The notes under the pieces are model-generated. The model saw only the letters and a list, made by a program, of their open reading frames with translations, was not told the origin of the DNA and searched no databases. A stretch of 64,000 bases of DNA from Nocardia tengchongensis. GTDB lineage: Bacteria; Actinomycetota; Actinomycetes; Mycobacteriales; Mycobacteriaceae. The stretch is taken from positions 6,510,001-6,574,000 of the forward strand of contig NZ_CP074371.1 of the NCBI RefSeq assembly GCF_018362975.1, written 5' to 3'. The position numbers and the translations under genes are program-made. Shown piece after piece: positions 1 through 11,982 of this stretch; the first letter of the stretch is position 1; every line of letters begins with the position of its first letter.

Positions 1-828
1 AATCCCCCGTTCGTGGTCGGGCCGGCCCGGGTCGAGCACACCTACCGGGACTCCGGCCTGGCCCTCGACGGCGCGAGCGAACTCGTCATCTCCGGCATCC
101 CGGATCTGCTCGCGCCCGGCGGCACCGCCGCGCTGCTGGCGTCCTGGGTGCACCTCGAAGGCCAGGACTGGCGCGGCCGCGTCGCGAGCTGGCTGCCCGA
201 CCACGGCATCGACGCCTGGGTCGTGCAGCGCGACGTCGCCGATCCGGCCCTCTACGTCGGAACCTGGCTGCGCGACGCCGGACTGGACCCGCGCGAGCCC
301 GCCGCCCAGGCCCGCGCCGAACGCTGGCTCGACGCCTTCCGCGAATCCGGCGTCGAGGGTATCGGCTTCGGTTTCGTCTACCTGCGCGCCATCGACGGCC
401 CGACCGAACTGCTCGCCGAGGACCTCACCCACGGCTTCGACGATCCGCTCGGCCCGGAGGCCCTGGCCTACTTCGAGCGCTCGGCGTGGCTGCGGGCCGC
501 GGCCGCCGACCCGGACCTCATCCTCGACTCGCGCTACCGGGTCGATCCGGCCACCGCGCTCGAACGGGTCTACCTGCCCGGCGACGAGGGCTGGGCGCAG
601 GCGGTGGCCCGGCTGCACCGCGGCGACGGGCCGCGCTGGCAGCACGAGGTCGACGACACCACCGCCGCACTGCTCGCGGGCATGCGACCCGACGGCCTCC
701 CGCTGCGGGAACTCGTCGAGCTGCTGGCGTTCAGCGAGACCGGGGACGCCGCGACCCCCGAATTCGAGACCGCGGTGATGACCGTGGTGGCCGGGCTGGT
801 CCGCCACGGCCTCGTGCATCCCAGCTGA
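1..828 (+). CDS. Class I SAM-dependent methyltransferase (DUF7059/N5-glutamine type), 3' part
   Basis: The reading frame is open from the first base and opens with Asn-Pro-Pro-Phe, the (N/D)PPY/F motif IV that contacts the amide or amine being methylated in N6-adenine and N5-glutamine methyltransferases. The SAM-binding half and a probable N-terminal DUF7059 domain lie outside the window, so about 275 C-terminal residues are present. After the catalytic motif come an alternating Rossmann-type segment and an acidic C-terminal helical region of the sort found in actinobacterial proteins of this family. The real substrate (protein glutamine or nucleic acid) cannot be read from the sequence. A strong hairpin follows the stop, so the gene ends its own transcription unit. 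Confidence 0.8.
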   Translation, partial: NPPFVVGPARVEHTYRDSGLALDGASELVISGIPDLLAPGGTAALLASWVHLEGQDWRGRVASWLPDHGIDAWVVQRDVADPALYVGTWLRDAGLDPREPAAQARAERWLDAFRESGVEGIGFGFVYLRAIDGPTELLAEDLTHGFDDPLGPEALAYFERSAWLRAAAADPDLILDSRYRVDPATALERVYLPGDEGWAQAVARLHRGDGPRWQHEVDDTTAALLAGMRPDGLPLRELVELLAFSETGDAATPEFETAVMTVVAGLVRHGLVHPS

Positions 829-839
829 GCGCATCCTCT

Positions 840-872
840 CGACGGCCGCCGGGCATCCCCCGGCGGCCGTCG
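840..872 (+). terminator. Terminator hairpin after the methyltransferase gene
   Basis: A 14-bp perfect inverted repeat (left arm 840-853, right arm 859-872) with a 5-nt loop lies 11 bp past the stop codon. There is no U-tract beyond GTTT, which is usual for terminators in high-GC actinobacteria. Confidence 0.7.
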
Positions 873-1199
873 GCGTTTCCGCAGGAAACCGGCACTGACG
901 GGCGGTGAGGTCAGTCACGATCACATGTCGCGCGGATACCGATCCGGCCGGAGGCGGGAATGCGGTCGAACCCCGTTTCGTTTTAACGCGTACTCGCTTG
1001 ACGACACCCCGGGCAAGGCCCGTTCACACGTATTCGATTGTCGCGTCAGGAAGTTCGAGTTCGGCGATGGCAACCAACCGGACACCGAGGGGACCTCCGC
1101 CGGAGGCGCGTGTTCCCGGCACCGCGCGCTTCTCAGGAACTTCTCAGCCGTGCGCCGTAAAAACCGCAGCTCAGATGCGGTTTACCGGGGCTCCGGCGG

Positions 1200-1225
1200 G
1201 GAACTTTCCTGAAGTCGGGCCCGTT
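1200..1225 (+). promoter_or_regulatory. SigE/SigH-type promoter of sigB
   Basis: GGAAC at 1200-1204 and CGTT at 1222-1225 are separated by 17 bp. This is the consensus for extracytoplasmic/oxidative stress sigma factors of the mycobacterial SigE and SigH groups (GGAA, 17-18 bp, CGTT). The expected transcript start is about 25-30 bp before the sigB start codon. In M. tuberculosis sigB is known to be driven by such a promoter, so both position and motif agree. Confidence 0.7.
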
Positions 1226-1260
1226 GTACGGAGCGAGACACCACCGACAGGAGGCAAGTC

Positions 1261-2229
1261 ATGACAAGCCCCGCCACCACTGACGTGCGCACCAGCGAAC
1301 AAGACCTCGATGCCGCCAGCCCCGCCGCCGACCTGGTACGCGTGTACCTGAACGGGATCGGCAAGACGGCGCTGCTCACGGCGGCCGACGAGGTCGAGCT
1401 GGCCAAGCGCATCGAGGCGGGCCTCTACGCTCAGCACCTGCTGGAGACGAGCAAGCGATTGTCCGCCGCGAAGAAGAAGGATCTGGCGATCCTGGTTCGC
1501 GAAGGTCAGTCCGCCCGCCAGCATCTGCTCGAAGCGAACCTCCGCCTCGTGGTGTCGCTGGCCAAGCGTTACACCGGCCGCGGTATGCCGCTGCTGGACC
1601 TGATCCAGGAAGGCAACCTGGGTCTGATCCGCGCGATGGAGAAGTTCGACTACACCAAGGGCTTCAAGTTCTCGACCTACGCGACCTGGTGGATCCGTCA
1701 GGCCATCACCCGCGGCATGGCCGATCAGTCCCGCACCATCCGCCTCCCCGTCCACCTCGTCGAACAGGTGAACAAGCTGGCCCGCATCAAGCGTGAGCTG
1801 CACCAGCAGCTGGGCCGCGAGGCGACCGACGCGGAACTGTCGCGCGAGTCCGGCATTCCGGTCGACAAGATCGCCGATCTGCTCGACCACAGCCGCGACC
1901 CGGTATCGCTGGACATGCCCGTCGGCAATGACGAAGAGGCTCCCCTCGGCGACTTCATCGAGGACTCCGAGGCCACCTCCGCGGAGAGCGCGGTCATCGC
2001 GGGGCTGCTGCACCGCGACGTGCGCGTCGTGCTGGCCACCCTCGACGAGCGCGAACAGCAGGTCATCCGCCTGCGCTACGGCCTCGACGACGGCCAGCCC
2101 CGCACCCTGGATCAGATCGGCAAGCTCTTCGGGCTCTCCCGCGAGCGGGTTCGCCAGATCGAGCGCGAGGTCATGTCCAAGCTCCGCAAGGGCGAGCGCG
2201 CCGACCGCCTGCGCGCCTACGCCAGCTAG
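1261..2229 (+). CDS. sigB: Group 2 RNA polymerase sigma factor SigB
   Basis: A 322-residue sigma-70 protein that directs RNA polymerase to stress and stationary-phase promoters. A short variable N-terminus is followed by region 1.2 (about residues 22-45, with [16 protein letters not shown]). Region 2 (about 92-150) has the -10 recognition and melting helix ending in [12 protein letters not shown], then comes region 3, and the region 4 helix-turn-helix (about 279-316) contains [17 protein letters not shown]. Length and sequence match mycobacterial SigB (about 323 residues) rather than the longer primary SigA. The start is fixed by an AGGAGG ribosome site at 1249-1254. The stress-sigma promoter just upstream places it below SigE/SigH-like factors in a cascade. 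A GC-rich hairpin follows. Confidence 0.97.
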   Translation: MTSPATTDVRTSEQDLDAASPAADLVRVYLNGIGKTALLTAADEVELAKRIEAGLYAQHLLETSKRLSAAKKKDLAILVREGQSARQHLLEANLRLVVSLAKRYTGRGMPLLDLIQEGNLGLIRAMEKFDYTKGFKFSTYATWWIRQAITRGMADQSRTIRLPVHLVEQVNKLARIKRELHQQLGREATDAELSRESGIPVDKIADLLDHSRDPVSLDMPVGNDEEAPLGDFIEDSEATSAESAVIAGLLHRDVRVVLATLDEREQQVIRLRYGLDDGQPRTLDQIGKLFGLSRERVRQIEREVMSKLRKGERADRLRAYAS

Positions 2230-2557
2230 TCCCCCGCAGTTCCGACCCCGTGGAGCCGGTCCCCCTGCCCGGCTCCACCCCGGTCATCGGGCCATCTCGA
2301 GGCGCTGGCCCGATTCCGCCGGCCGATTCCGCTCCCCAGTACGTCCCCTCCGGGCGAGCAGAGTCGGCCGGCGTTTCCGTGCCCGGCCCCGGGTCGCCAC
2401 CGACCTGCGCGACGCTTCCGCCGGGCGGCGCGTCTTCACCGGCAGCCTCGGCGGCACGCGCATCCGGCTCACCGCCGTCATCGAATCCCTCTGCCGCGCA
2501 GGCGAAACCCAGCCGTTGATCACCCTGCCCTGACCGGCGTGCGCCGATCGGATCGGG
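2230..2557. other. Intergenic region between sigB and the AraC-type gene
   Basis: 328 bp between convergent genes. It contains the sigB terminator hairpin at 2250-2278. The rest is GC-rich with no ribosome site, repeat or recognisable coding frame. Confidence 0.6.
2250..2278 (+). terminator. Terminator hairpin after sigB
   Basis: A 10-bp perfect inverted repeat (GTGGAGCCGG at 2250-2259, its complement at 2269-2278) with a 9-nt loop, 20 bp after the sigB stop. No U-tract. Confidence 0.6.
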
Positions 2558-3379
2558 CTAGAACCGGGACAGGGTCTGGCACGGGGTCGGCGCCGGGATG
2601 TCGCCGCGGAAGTAGGCGGTCGGCGCGACGCCCATGAGCGAACGGAAATCCGCGCTCAGATGGGACTGGTCGTAGTAGCCGGAGGCGTGTGCCACATCCG
2701 ACCAGGGGGTGTTGCCCGCGGCGGCCAGGACCTGGCGCAGGCGGGCGATCCGGGCGTAGTGCTTGGGAGACAGGCCGATTCCGGCGGTGAACAGGTTGCG
2801 CAGCTGGCGTTCGGAGACGGCCAGGTCGGCGGCGAGGTCGCCGATCGGGGCGGTCGTGTCCATGGCGGTCACCGCCGAATTCAACAATCGGCGGTGGTCG
2901 CGGCGGACGGGGTCCTCGGTGAGCCGGTGCGGGAGTTCGGCTTCCAGGAAGGCGGTCACCTGCTCCGGGTCCAGCGCGAGCAGCGCGTCGGCGAGATCGC
3001 CCGCCGGACCGGGCAGCTCCGACAACAGCGCGACGCGATCGGTCAGCTCGGCGGCCGCGATACCCAGCAGGGGCTGCGATGCTCCGGGCGCGAGCCGGAT
3101 CCGGGTGCAGCCCGCGGGCTGTTCCGGGTGGGCGTAGGTGGCGCGGGTACGCGGGCCCAGCACCCAGGCGTCCCGACGGCCGGATTCCTCGCGGCGCAAC
3201 ACAATGGTGGTGGCCGCCTGGGGGATGTGGGTGAACGTCACCGGACCCGGCTCGACCGTGGGGATGTGGGCGATCTCGGTGATCCACGGCCGCAGCCCGG
3301 CCGGCGGGGCGATGCGGCGCTCGAGGTCCTCGGCGGACATGACGGGAGCCAGGGTTTGCGCGGTGGTCACCGAATCCAC
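2558..3379 (-). CDS. AraC-family transcriptional regulator
   Basis: 273 residues. The N-terminal two thirds is an uncharacterised sensor domain. The C-terminal third (about residues 165-265) has the two helix-turn-helix units of AraC/XylS regulators, with DLAADLAVSERQLRNLF as the first recognition unit and the family signature DVAHASGYYDQSHLSADFR in the second. It is divergent from the NmrA-type reductase gene, about 70 bp away, which makes that gene the likely target. The start is uncertain: ATG at 3379, GTG at 3370 and an internal ATG about 13 codons in are all possible, and none has a clear ribosome site. Confidence 0.9.
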   Translation of the reverse strand: MDSVTTAQTLAPVMSAEDLERRIAPPAGLRPWITEIAHIPTVEPGPVTFTHIPQAATTIVLRREESGRRDAWVLGPRTRATYAHPEQPAGCTRIRLAPGASQPLLGIAAAELTDRVALLSELPGPAGDLADALLALDPEQVTAFLEAELPHRLTEDPVRRDHRRLLNSAVTAMDTTAPIGDLAADLAVSERQLRNLFTAGIGLSPKHYARIARLRQVLAAAGNTPWSDVAHASGYYDQSHLSADFRSLMGVAPTAYFRGDIPAPTPCQTLSRF

Positions 3380-3450
3380 TCTAGGCAGCTTCCACGCCCC
3401 CGGCTGTGCCGGTTTTTCCTATCTCCGGGCCGGTGCCCGGCGGCAGGGTG

Positions 3451-4307
3451 ATGGACATGATCGTTATCACCGGTGCCACGGGCACCATCGGCAGTGAAGT
3501 CGTCCGTCTGTTGTCCGAGCGGGGCGTGAAAGTCCGTGCGGTGAGCCGGGATCCGGAGCAGGCACAGGTGCCCGACGGAGTCGAGGTGGTCCGCGGCGAT
3601 TACGCCGATACCGAATCTCTGGCCGCCGCCTTCGCCGGCGCGGAGGCCGCGTTCCTGGTCGGATTGCTCGGCCCCGACTACGTGGAGCTGGATCGCGCCC
3701 TGGTCGCCGCCGCACGCGACGCGGGAGTCCAGCGCCTGGTGAAGCTGTCCGCCATCGGCACCGGCGATCCGGAACTGGGTCGCGTCGGCACCTGGCACCT
3801 GCCCGGTGAGCAGGCGGTACAGGACAGCGGTGTAGCGTGGACGATCCTGCGGCCCAGCAGTTTCGCCTCGAACACGCGCAGCTGGATCGCCCCGATCCGG
3901 GCCGGGCAACCGGTCCCGAACATGACCGGGACCGGCGCGCAGGGTGTGATCGATCCGCGCGATGTCGCGGCCGTGGCGGCGGAAGCACTGCTGTCGGAAG
4001 AGCATTCGGGCCGGATCTACACCCTCACCGGCCCCGCGGCCCTCACCACCCACGAGCAGGCCGCCGCGCTCGCCGCCGCCCTGGACCGCCCGATCGACGT
4101 CGCCGACATCCCACTCGACGTGGCACGTGAATTCATGCTGGAGTCAGGCATGTCCGAGGAGTTCGCCGACGGTGCTCTCGCCGGTCAGGCGTTCGTGCGC
4201 GATGGCGGGAACGCCGTCGTCACCGGTGATGTCGAGCAGGTCCTCGGCCGCGCGCCCGCGCCTATGCCGACTGGGTGCGCGACCACCGCACCGCCTTCAC
4301 CGCCTGA
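3451..4307 (+). CDS. NmrA-family NAD(P)-binding reductase (frameshifted near 4258)
   Basis: An atypical short-chain dehydrogenase of the NmrA/NAD(P)H azoreductase-like group. It begins with the Rossmann signature ITGATGTIG and has a continuous sugar-epimerase-like core. As sequenced, the frame runs past its natural end into DNA antisense to the next gene. If one base is restored in the GC run at about 4256-4260, the frame continues as AYADWVRDHRTAFTA and stops at TGA 4305-4307, giving 285 residues, normal for the family. I therefore annotate the shorter end and treat the break as a one-base deletion. ATG at 3451 and 3457 are both possible starts. Probable target of the divergent AraC regulator; substrate unknown. 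Confidence 0.85.
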
Positions 4308-4352
4308 CGGCCCCGCCCCGACACGGCGGAGGAGCGTTCGAGGACCCGGCGG

Positions 4353-4826
4353 TCAGAAGTTGAGGTCGCCGATGCCGATGCTGCCGCCGCCGCGGCAACC
4401 GGGAGCATCCGGAGTCGGCTTGGGTGTGCCGGCGGGCGCGGCGGCGACGGTGACGGTCTGCGAAACCGTCCTGCCGTACTGGGTGGCGGTGATCGTGTGG
4501 GTGCCGGCGGTGGTGGGAACCCACACGGCGCCGACGCCCGAGGCGTCCATGCCGGGGAAGAAAGCCTTGAAGCAGGTTCCGTTGTCGCTGAAGGTCACCT
4601 TCGACTGCGGGGTGTTCAGCAGTGAGCCGACGATCGACGCCTGGATTCCGGCCTGCGCACCGACGACATAGCCGCCGGCGGGCGGGAAGACCTCCATGCT
4701 CAGCATGCCGTCGGCGGAGGTGACCGGAGCCGCGGACGCGACCGCCGCGCCGGCCAGCACGGCCGCCACCATCACACCCGCTGCGCCCCAGCCGATCCCA
4801 TGGCGGGACGTCGTACTCGCACTCAT
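4353..4826 (-). CDS. Small secreted protein with an Ig-like domain
   Basis: 157 residues. A Sec signal peptide covers about residues 1-33 (hydrophobic core GVMVAAVLAGAAVASA, cleavage after ASA-AP). The mature part is a short all-beta domain ending in GTHTITATQYGRTVSQTVTV, which reads like a bacterial Ig-like or fibronectin-like fold, then a Pro-rich linker and a Gly-rich tail. One Cys lies in the domain and one near the C-terminus, possibly a disulfide. The start codon is chosen because AGGAGAT lies 6-12 bp upstream; longer in-frame starts lack this. It resembles in layout the secreted protein at 16752-17321. Function unknown; an envelope or extracellular role is inferred. Confidence 0.8.
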   Translation of the reverse strand: MSASTTSRHGIGWGAAGVMVAAVLAGAAVASAAPVTSADGMLSMEVFPPAGGYVVGAQAGIQASIVGSLLNTPQSKVTFSDNGTCFKAFFPGMDASGVGAVWVPTTAGTHTITATQYGRTVSQTVTVAAAPAGTPKPTPDAPGCRGGGSIGIGDLNF

Positions 4827-4914
4827 CTGAATCTCCTGTTCATGGACCCGCCTCCGGGGTTTCACGAACACTAACGTTCACAGAGTTTGAAGCATGAGGA
4901 TTCCAATTTGTTGG

Positions 4915-4938
4915 GCTGCCCCAGCTTTCCGGGGCAGC
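4915..4938 (-). terminator. Terminator hairpin downstream of ppc
   Basis: GCTGCCCC (4915-4922) and GGGGCAGC (4931-4938) form an 8-bp stem with an 8-nt loop, 20 bp beyond the ppc stop on the minus strand. Confidence 0.55.
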
Positions 4939-4957
4939 GGATCGGCGATCGGATCGG

Positions 4958-7720
<2,763 letters not shown>

Positions 7721-7775
7721 TACTTCACCTCTCCGACGTTCGGTCACTGCCCGATCCACTCGACCGGGGTGTTGC

Positions 7776-10541
7776 TCAACCCATCCGGCGCGGCCCGATG
7801 TCGAACCGGTTGGGTTCCGGCCCGATCCGCACCCGTGCGTACAGCACCGCGGCGCCCTCCGGCGAGGCCAGTACCGGCTCGCACTGCAACTCCCGCACCT
7901 CCGGCAGGTCGTCGCAGAGCGCCGAGATCCGTTGCGCCAGTTCGGCCAGCGCACCCTTGTCGACCGGTTTGCCGATATCGCGGCCGCCGACGGTGCCCGA
8001 CAGCAGCGGGGCCGCGCGCGGGGCGTCGATGAGTTCGGCCGATTCCGCCTCGGTCAGCGGCAGCGCCCGGTACACCCGGTCGCCGAGCAGATCGATGATG
8101 GTGCCCGACAGGCCGAAGCTGATGACCGAACCGAAGGAGGGGTCGTCCTGCACCCGGAAGGTACAGCCCACGCCCTTGGTGGCCATGCGCTGGATGTGCA
8201 CCGGATTGCCGGAGATCTCGGCCAGGTCGGTGAAGGCCCGGCGCACCGCGTCCGAGCGCCACAGGTCGAGCCGCACGCCGGTGAGATCGGGCCGGTTGCG
8301 CCAGATCTCGCCGGTCGCCTTGGCGGCCACCGGGAATCCCAGCTCGTCGGCGGCCGCCACCGCGGCGTCGGCGTCGAGCACCTCCCGGAACTCGACCACC
8401 CCGATCCCGTAGCAGCCCAGCAGTTCCGCCGCCTGCAGATCGGTGATCCACCGCGTGGCGTCGCCGGAGTTCCACTCCGCCACCAGTTCCCGCGCCCGGG
8501 CGGTGTCCACCCCGCCGGGCCTGGCTATCGGTGAGAGCGGGCGGGTGCGCCACTCGGCGTAGCGCCGCGCCCGCCCCAGCGCCCGCGCGGCCCGTTCCGG
8601 ATCTCCGTAGGAGGGAATGGATCCGCGTTCGAGAATGCCGCCCGGCCCGCGGGTGGCCAGCAGATTCGGCATGCCCTGATCGGCGACGAAGGTGGTGAGC
8701 ACCGGGGTGGCCGGATCCGATTGCGCGCCCGAGCGAATCGCCTCGGCGAAGGAGGCGACGGCCGCGGGAACCGGCGGCGAGTAGATGACGATGACCGCGT
8801 CCACGGCCGGATCGGTGACCGCGCCGGCCACCGCGGTCAGATAGTCCGCCGGACCGGCCTGCGGCCCTAGGTCGATCGGCTCGCCCGCCGCGAGCCCCTC
8901 GCCGCGCGCCGCGTCGACCGCCAGCCAGCTCAGCGCCGCGCTGTTGCCGATCACCGCCAGCCGCGGCCCCGCGGGCAGCGGCTGATAGGCCAGCAGCATG
9001 GCGCAGTCGAACAGCTCGGTGATGGAGTCCACCTGGATGATCCCGGCCTGCGCGAAGAGATTGCGCACCAGCGAGCGATCCAGGTCCTGATCCCCGTCCG
9101 CCCGAGCGGTGTTGCGGCCGCTGTTGACGGCCACAATGGGTTTGGTGTGCGCCACCCGGCGCGCGATGCGGGAGAACTTGCGCGGATTGCCGAAGGTCTC
9201 CAGATACAGCAGCACCACATCGGTGTCCGGATCGCTGTCCCAGTACTGCAGCAGGTCGTTGCCGGACACGTCGGCGCGGTTGCCGGCGGAGACGAAGGTG
9301 GACAGCCCCAGCTGCCGCGCCGCGGCCTCGCCCAGGATGGCCGCGCCCAAAGGGCCCGACTGGCAGAAGAATCCGATCCGCCCTCGGCCCGGCAGCACCG
9401 GCGCGAGGGTGGCGTTCAAAGCGATCGACGGATCGGTGTTGGCGATGCCGAGCGCGCTCGGACCCACCACCCGCATACCGTGCGCCCGGGCGGCGTCGAC
9501 CAGCTCGCGCTCGGCCTGATAGCCGTGTGGACCGGTCTCGGAGAAGCCGGCGGTCAGCACCACCAGGCCCTTGACGCCCTTGGCCATGCAGTCGTCGAGC
9601 ACCGACCCGATCTCGGTGGCGGGCACCGCGATCACCGCCAGATCGACCTCGTCGGGGATGTCGCGCACCGTCGGGTACGCGCGCACCCCGCGCACCGCGG
9701 TGCGGTTGCGGTTCACCGGGAACACCGGCCCCTGATAGGCCCCCGACAGCAAGTTGGCCAGCACCGCGCCGCCCACCCGGCTGGTGGAGGGGGTGGCCCC
9801 GATCACCGCGATGGACTTGGGCGACAACAGGTTCCCGACGCTGCGCGCCTCCGAGGCTCGCTCACGTGAATCCCGCACCGACAGCAGCGCCTCGGTGGGG
9901 TCGATGGCGAACTCCAGGTGCAGCACCGACCCGTCGCGGCTGCGCTGCACCTGATAGCCGGCGTCGCGGAACACCTGCACCATGGCGTTGTTCTCGGCCA
10001 GCACCTCGGCCACGAAGGTCTCGATGTCGTTCTCCGCGGCCGCGCCCGCCAGATGTTCGAGCAGGATCGAGCCCAGCCCGCGCCCCTGATGCTCGTCGGC
10101 CACCACGAACGCCACCTCGGCCGCGCGCGGTCCCGGGCGATCGGCCAGGTACTCGTAGCGGCCCACCGCGATGATCTCGTCGCCGAGCTCGGTCACCAGA
10201 CCCACTCGATCCCGGTAGTCCACGTGCGTGGTCCGGTACAGGTCCTTGGGTGTCATGCGCGGATACGGCCCGAAGTAGCGCAGATACCGGGTGCGATCCG
10301 AGAGCGCGGTGTGGAAGCGCTCCAGGGCGGGCGCGTCCTCGGGGGTGATCGGCCGCAGCCCGACCACGCCGCCGTCGGAGGCCAGCACGTCGGCGAACCA
10401 ATGCTCCGGCGGCGGAGGCGGATTCACCGGCGTGCCGGGAGTGTCGGGCGGCAGCGGCGGGGCGGCCGCCGGGGGCGCGCCGCCCTCGGCGGCCGCCTGG
10501 CCGTTGCCGGAAACCAAGGGCGAGTCGGCGGGGTCAGTCAC
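7776..10541 (-). CDS. GNAT acetyltransferase fused to ADP-forming acyl-CoA synthetase-like domains (Pat-type protein acetyltransferase)
   Basis: 921 residues. A Pro-rich disordered N-terminus (about 1-48) is followed by a GNAT domain (about 55-210) with the acetyl-CoA loop [14 protein letters not shown]. Next come a CoA-binding domain ([17 protein letters not shown]), a succinyl-CoA-ligase-like domain ([13 protein letters not shown]) and a C-terminal ATP-grasp domain. Proteins with these parts, such as Salmonella Pat and actinobacterial PatA, acetylate lysines of acetyl-CoA synthetase and other enzymes; here GNAT is N-terminal rather than C-terminal. The GTG start at 10541 has GGAGG 5-9 bp upstream and overlaps the end of the deacetylase gene by 8 bp, so translation is probably coupled. 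Whether the synthetase half is catalytic is not shown by the sequence. Confidence 0.92.
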   Translation of the reverse strand: MTDPADSPLVSGNGQAAAEGGAPPAAAPPLPPDTPGTPVNPPPPPEHWFADVLASDGGVVGLRPITPEDAPALERFHTALSDRTRYLRYFGPYPRMTPKDLYRTTHVDYRDRVGLVTELGDEIIAVGRYEYLADRPGPRAAEVAFVVADEHQGRGLGSILLEHLAGAAAENDIETFVAEVLAENNAMVQVFRDAGYQVQRSRDGSVLHLEFAIDPTEALLSVRDSRERASEARSVGNLLSPKSIAVIGATPSTSRVGGAVLANLLSGAYQGPVFPVNRNRTAVRGVRAYPTVRDIPDEVDLAVIAVPATEIGSVLDDCMAKGVKGLVVLTAGFSETGPHGYQAERELVDAARAHGMRVVGPSALGIANTDPSIALNATLAPVLPGRGRIGFFCQSGPLGAAILGEAAARQLGLSTFVSAGNRADVSGNDLLQYWDSDPDTDVVLLYLETFGNPRKFSRIARRVAHTKPIVAVNSGRNTARADGDQDLDRSLVRNLFAQAGIIQVDSITELFDCAMLLAYQPLPAGPRLAVIGNSAALSWLAVDAARGEGLAAGEPIDLGPQAGPADYLTAVAGAVTDPAVDAVIVIYSPPVPAAVASFAEAIRSGAQSDPATPVLTTFVADQGMPNLLATRGPGGILERGSIPSYGDPERAARALGRARRYAEWRTRPLSPIARPGGVDTARARELVAEWNSGDATRWITDLQAAELLGCYGIGVVEFREVLDADAAVAAADELGFPVAAKATGEIWRNRPDLTGVRLDLWRSDAVRRAFTDLAEISGNPVHIQRMATKGVGCTFRVQDDPSFGSVISFGLSGTIIDLLGDRVYRALPLTEAESAELIDAPRAAPLLSGTVGGRDIGKPVDKGALAELAQRISALCDDLPEVRELQCEPVLASPEGAAVLYARVRIGPEPNRFDIGPRRMG

Positions 10542-11790
10542 GGGGATCCTCCGGATCCAGGCCGAGCAGTCCGAAACTTGCCCGGCGCGTTGCCAATACG
10601 GATGTGTCGAGGGCCCGCCTGGCGCGGTCGACGCGCTCGTCGCCGGTGTCGCGACCGCCGCCGGGTCCGTCCCAGCGCGCGAAGCTGGTGTCGGCGCCGT
10701 CACCCATGGTCTCGGGCACCGCGACCATCGGCGCGTACCGGCCGACCTGTTCACGCCATTCCAGCGGTGTCGCGGTGGCCGGCTCGATGGTGCGGTCCAA
10801 TGCGGTGGCCAGCAGATGGGTCCAGGCCCGCGGCACCACCCGGATCAGGCCGTACCCGCCGCCGCCGACCGCCAGCCAGCGGCCCTCGGCGTAGCGGTCG
10901 GCGAGCTCGCGCATGGCGATGAAGGCCGCGCGCTGGCCGTCGATGCTGAGTTCCAGATCCGCGAGGGGATCCTCGCGGTGGGTGTCGACGCCGCACTGGC
11001 TGATCACGATCTGCGGCCGGAACGCCGCCAGGGCTCCCGGAACCACGGCGTGGAAGCCGCGCAGCCACAACGAGTCCCGGGTGCCGGGCATGATCGGCAG
11101 GTTGATGGCGGTGCCCTCGGCCGCGCCCATGCCGGTCTCCTCCGGCCATCCGGTGTTGGGCCACAGCGTCGCCGGATGCTGATGGATGGACACCGTCAGC
11201 ACCCGCGGGTCCCCGTAGAACACCCGCTGCACCCCGTCACCGTGGTGCACGTCCACATCGAGATAGGCGATGCGGTCGAAACCGTTGTCGAGCAACCACG
11301 AAATCGCCACCGCTACATCGTTGTACACACAGAACCCCGCTGCCGAGGACGGCATGGCGTGATGCATACCACCACCGATGCTCACCGCCCGCCGGGTGCG
11401 CCCGGCCGCGATGGCCTGCGCGGCCGCCAGGGTGCCGCCCACGATCACCGACGCCGCCTCGTGCATGTGCGGGAAGACCGGGTTGTCCGCCGAGCCGAGC
11501 CCGAAGGGCGGCGCGGTGGGCGCGGCGCCCGACGGTTGCCGAGCGTGCTTGACGGCCTCGATGTAGTCGTGGGTGTGCACCCGCAGCAGTTCCGATTCAC
11601 CGGCCGCGGCGGGTGTGAGCCGCTCCACACCGTCGAGCAGCCCCAGCCCCTCGGCCAGCGCCATGGTGAATTGCAGCCGGACCGGCCGCATCGGATGCTC
11701 GGGGGTCCAGGTGTAGTCGAGGAATCGATCGGTCCAGACGACCGTTCCATCGACTGCGGGGTTCGGGTCACCACCAGCGGAGCCAGGCAT
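10534..11790 (-). CDS. acuC: Class I histone deacetylase-like protein AcuC
   Basis: 418 residues of the zinc-dependent arginase/deacetylase fold. Visible are the charge-relay His pair in GGGMHHAMPSSAAGF, the zinc ligands in AYLDVDVHHGDGVQ and the third ligand Asp in CGVDTHREDPLADL. In Bacillus subtilis AcuC deacetylates acetyl-CoA synthetase that AcuA has acetylated. The gene overlaps a protein-acetyltransferase-like gene by 8 bp, so the pair looks like a writer-eraser unit for lysine acetylation. ATG 11790 is chosen; GTG 11799, three codons earlier, is also possible. It is divergent from ideR across about 190 bp. Confidence 0.93.
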   Translation of the reverse strand: MPGSAGGDPNPAVDGTVVWTDRFLDYTWTPEHPMRPVRLQFTMALAEGLGLLDGVERLTPAAAGESELLRVHTHDYIEAVKHARQPSGAAPTAPPFGLGSADNPVFPHMHEAASVIVGGTLAAAQAIAAGRTRRAVSIGGGMHHAMPSSAAGFCVYNDVAVAISWLLDNGFDRIAYLDVDVHHGDGVQRVFYGDPRVLTVSIHQHPATLWPNTGWPEETGMGAAEGTAINLPIMPGTRDSLWLRGFHAVVPGALAAFRPQIVISQCGVDTHREDPLADLELSIDGQRAAFIAMRELADRYAEGRWLAVGGGGYGLIRVVPRAWTHLLATALDRTIEPATATPLEWREQVGRYAPMVAVPETMGDGADTSFARWDGPGGGRDTGDERVDRARRALDTSVLATRRASFGLLGLDPEDPRD

Positions 11791-11982
11791 ACCTGCCACG
11801 CTAATGCGTCGCGCGAGTTCGTAGGCTTGGCGCACCGCTGTGCGCGCGAGGGACGCCGCGAGGAAACCTGCAGGGAACACGCTGCCCGTCCTGGCTGTTG
11901 ACTGTGCGTTCGCGAAATAAGCTGTCGCCCGGTGTAGCCGCCGCGCATGGGTAGAATTCGTGCCGACGAAGGGGTTTAACAG

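Larger units (their letters stand above)
829..1260. other. Intergenic region upstream of sigB
   Basis: 432 bp without a gene. It holds the terminator hairpin of the methyltransferase gene at 840-872 and the promoter of sigB at 1200-1225. A TTGACG hexamer at 998-1003 could be a -35 of a second, housekeeping promoter, but no convincing -10 follows at the right distance. GGAAC at 1136-1140 is a weaker possible stress-sigma -35. Open frames here show no family resemblance. Confidence 0.6.

Noticed and set aside
4308..4671. C-terminal extension of the NmrA-type reductase to 421 residues
   Set aside because: It runs antisense through the secreted-protein gene and appears only because of a one-base loss; the other frame gives the normal end.
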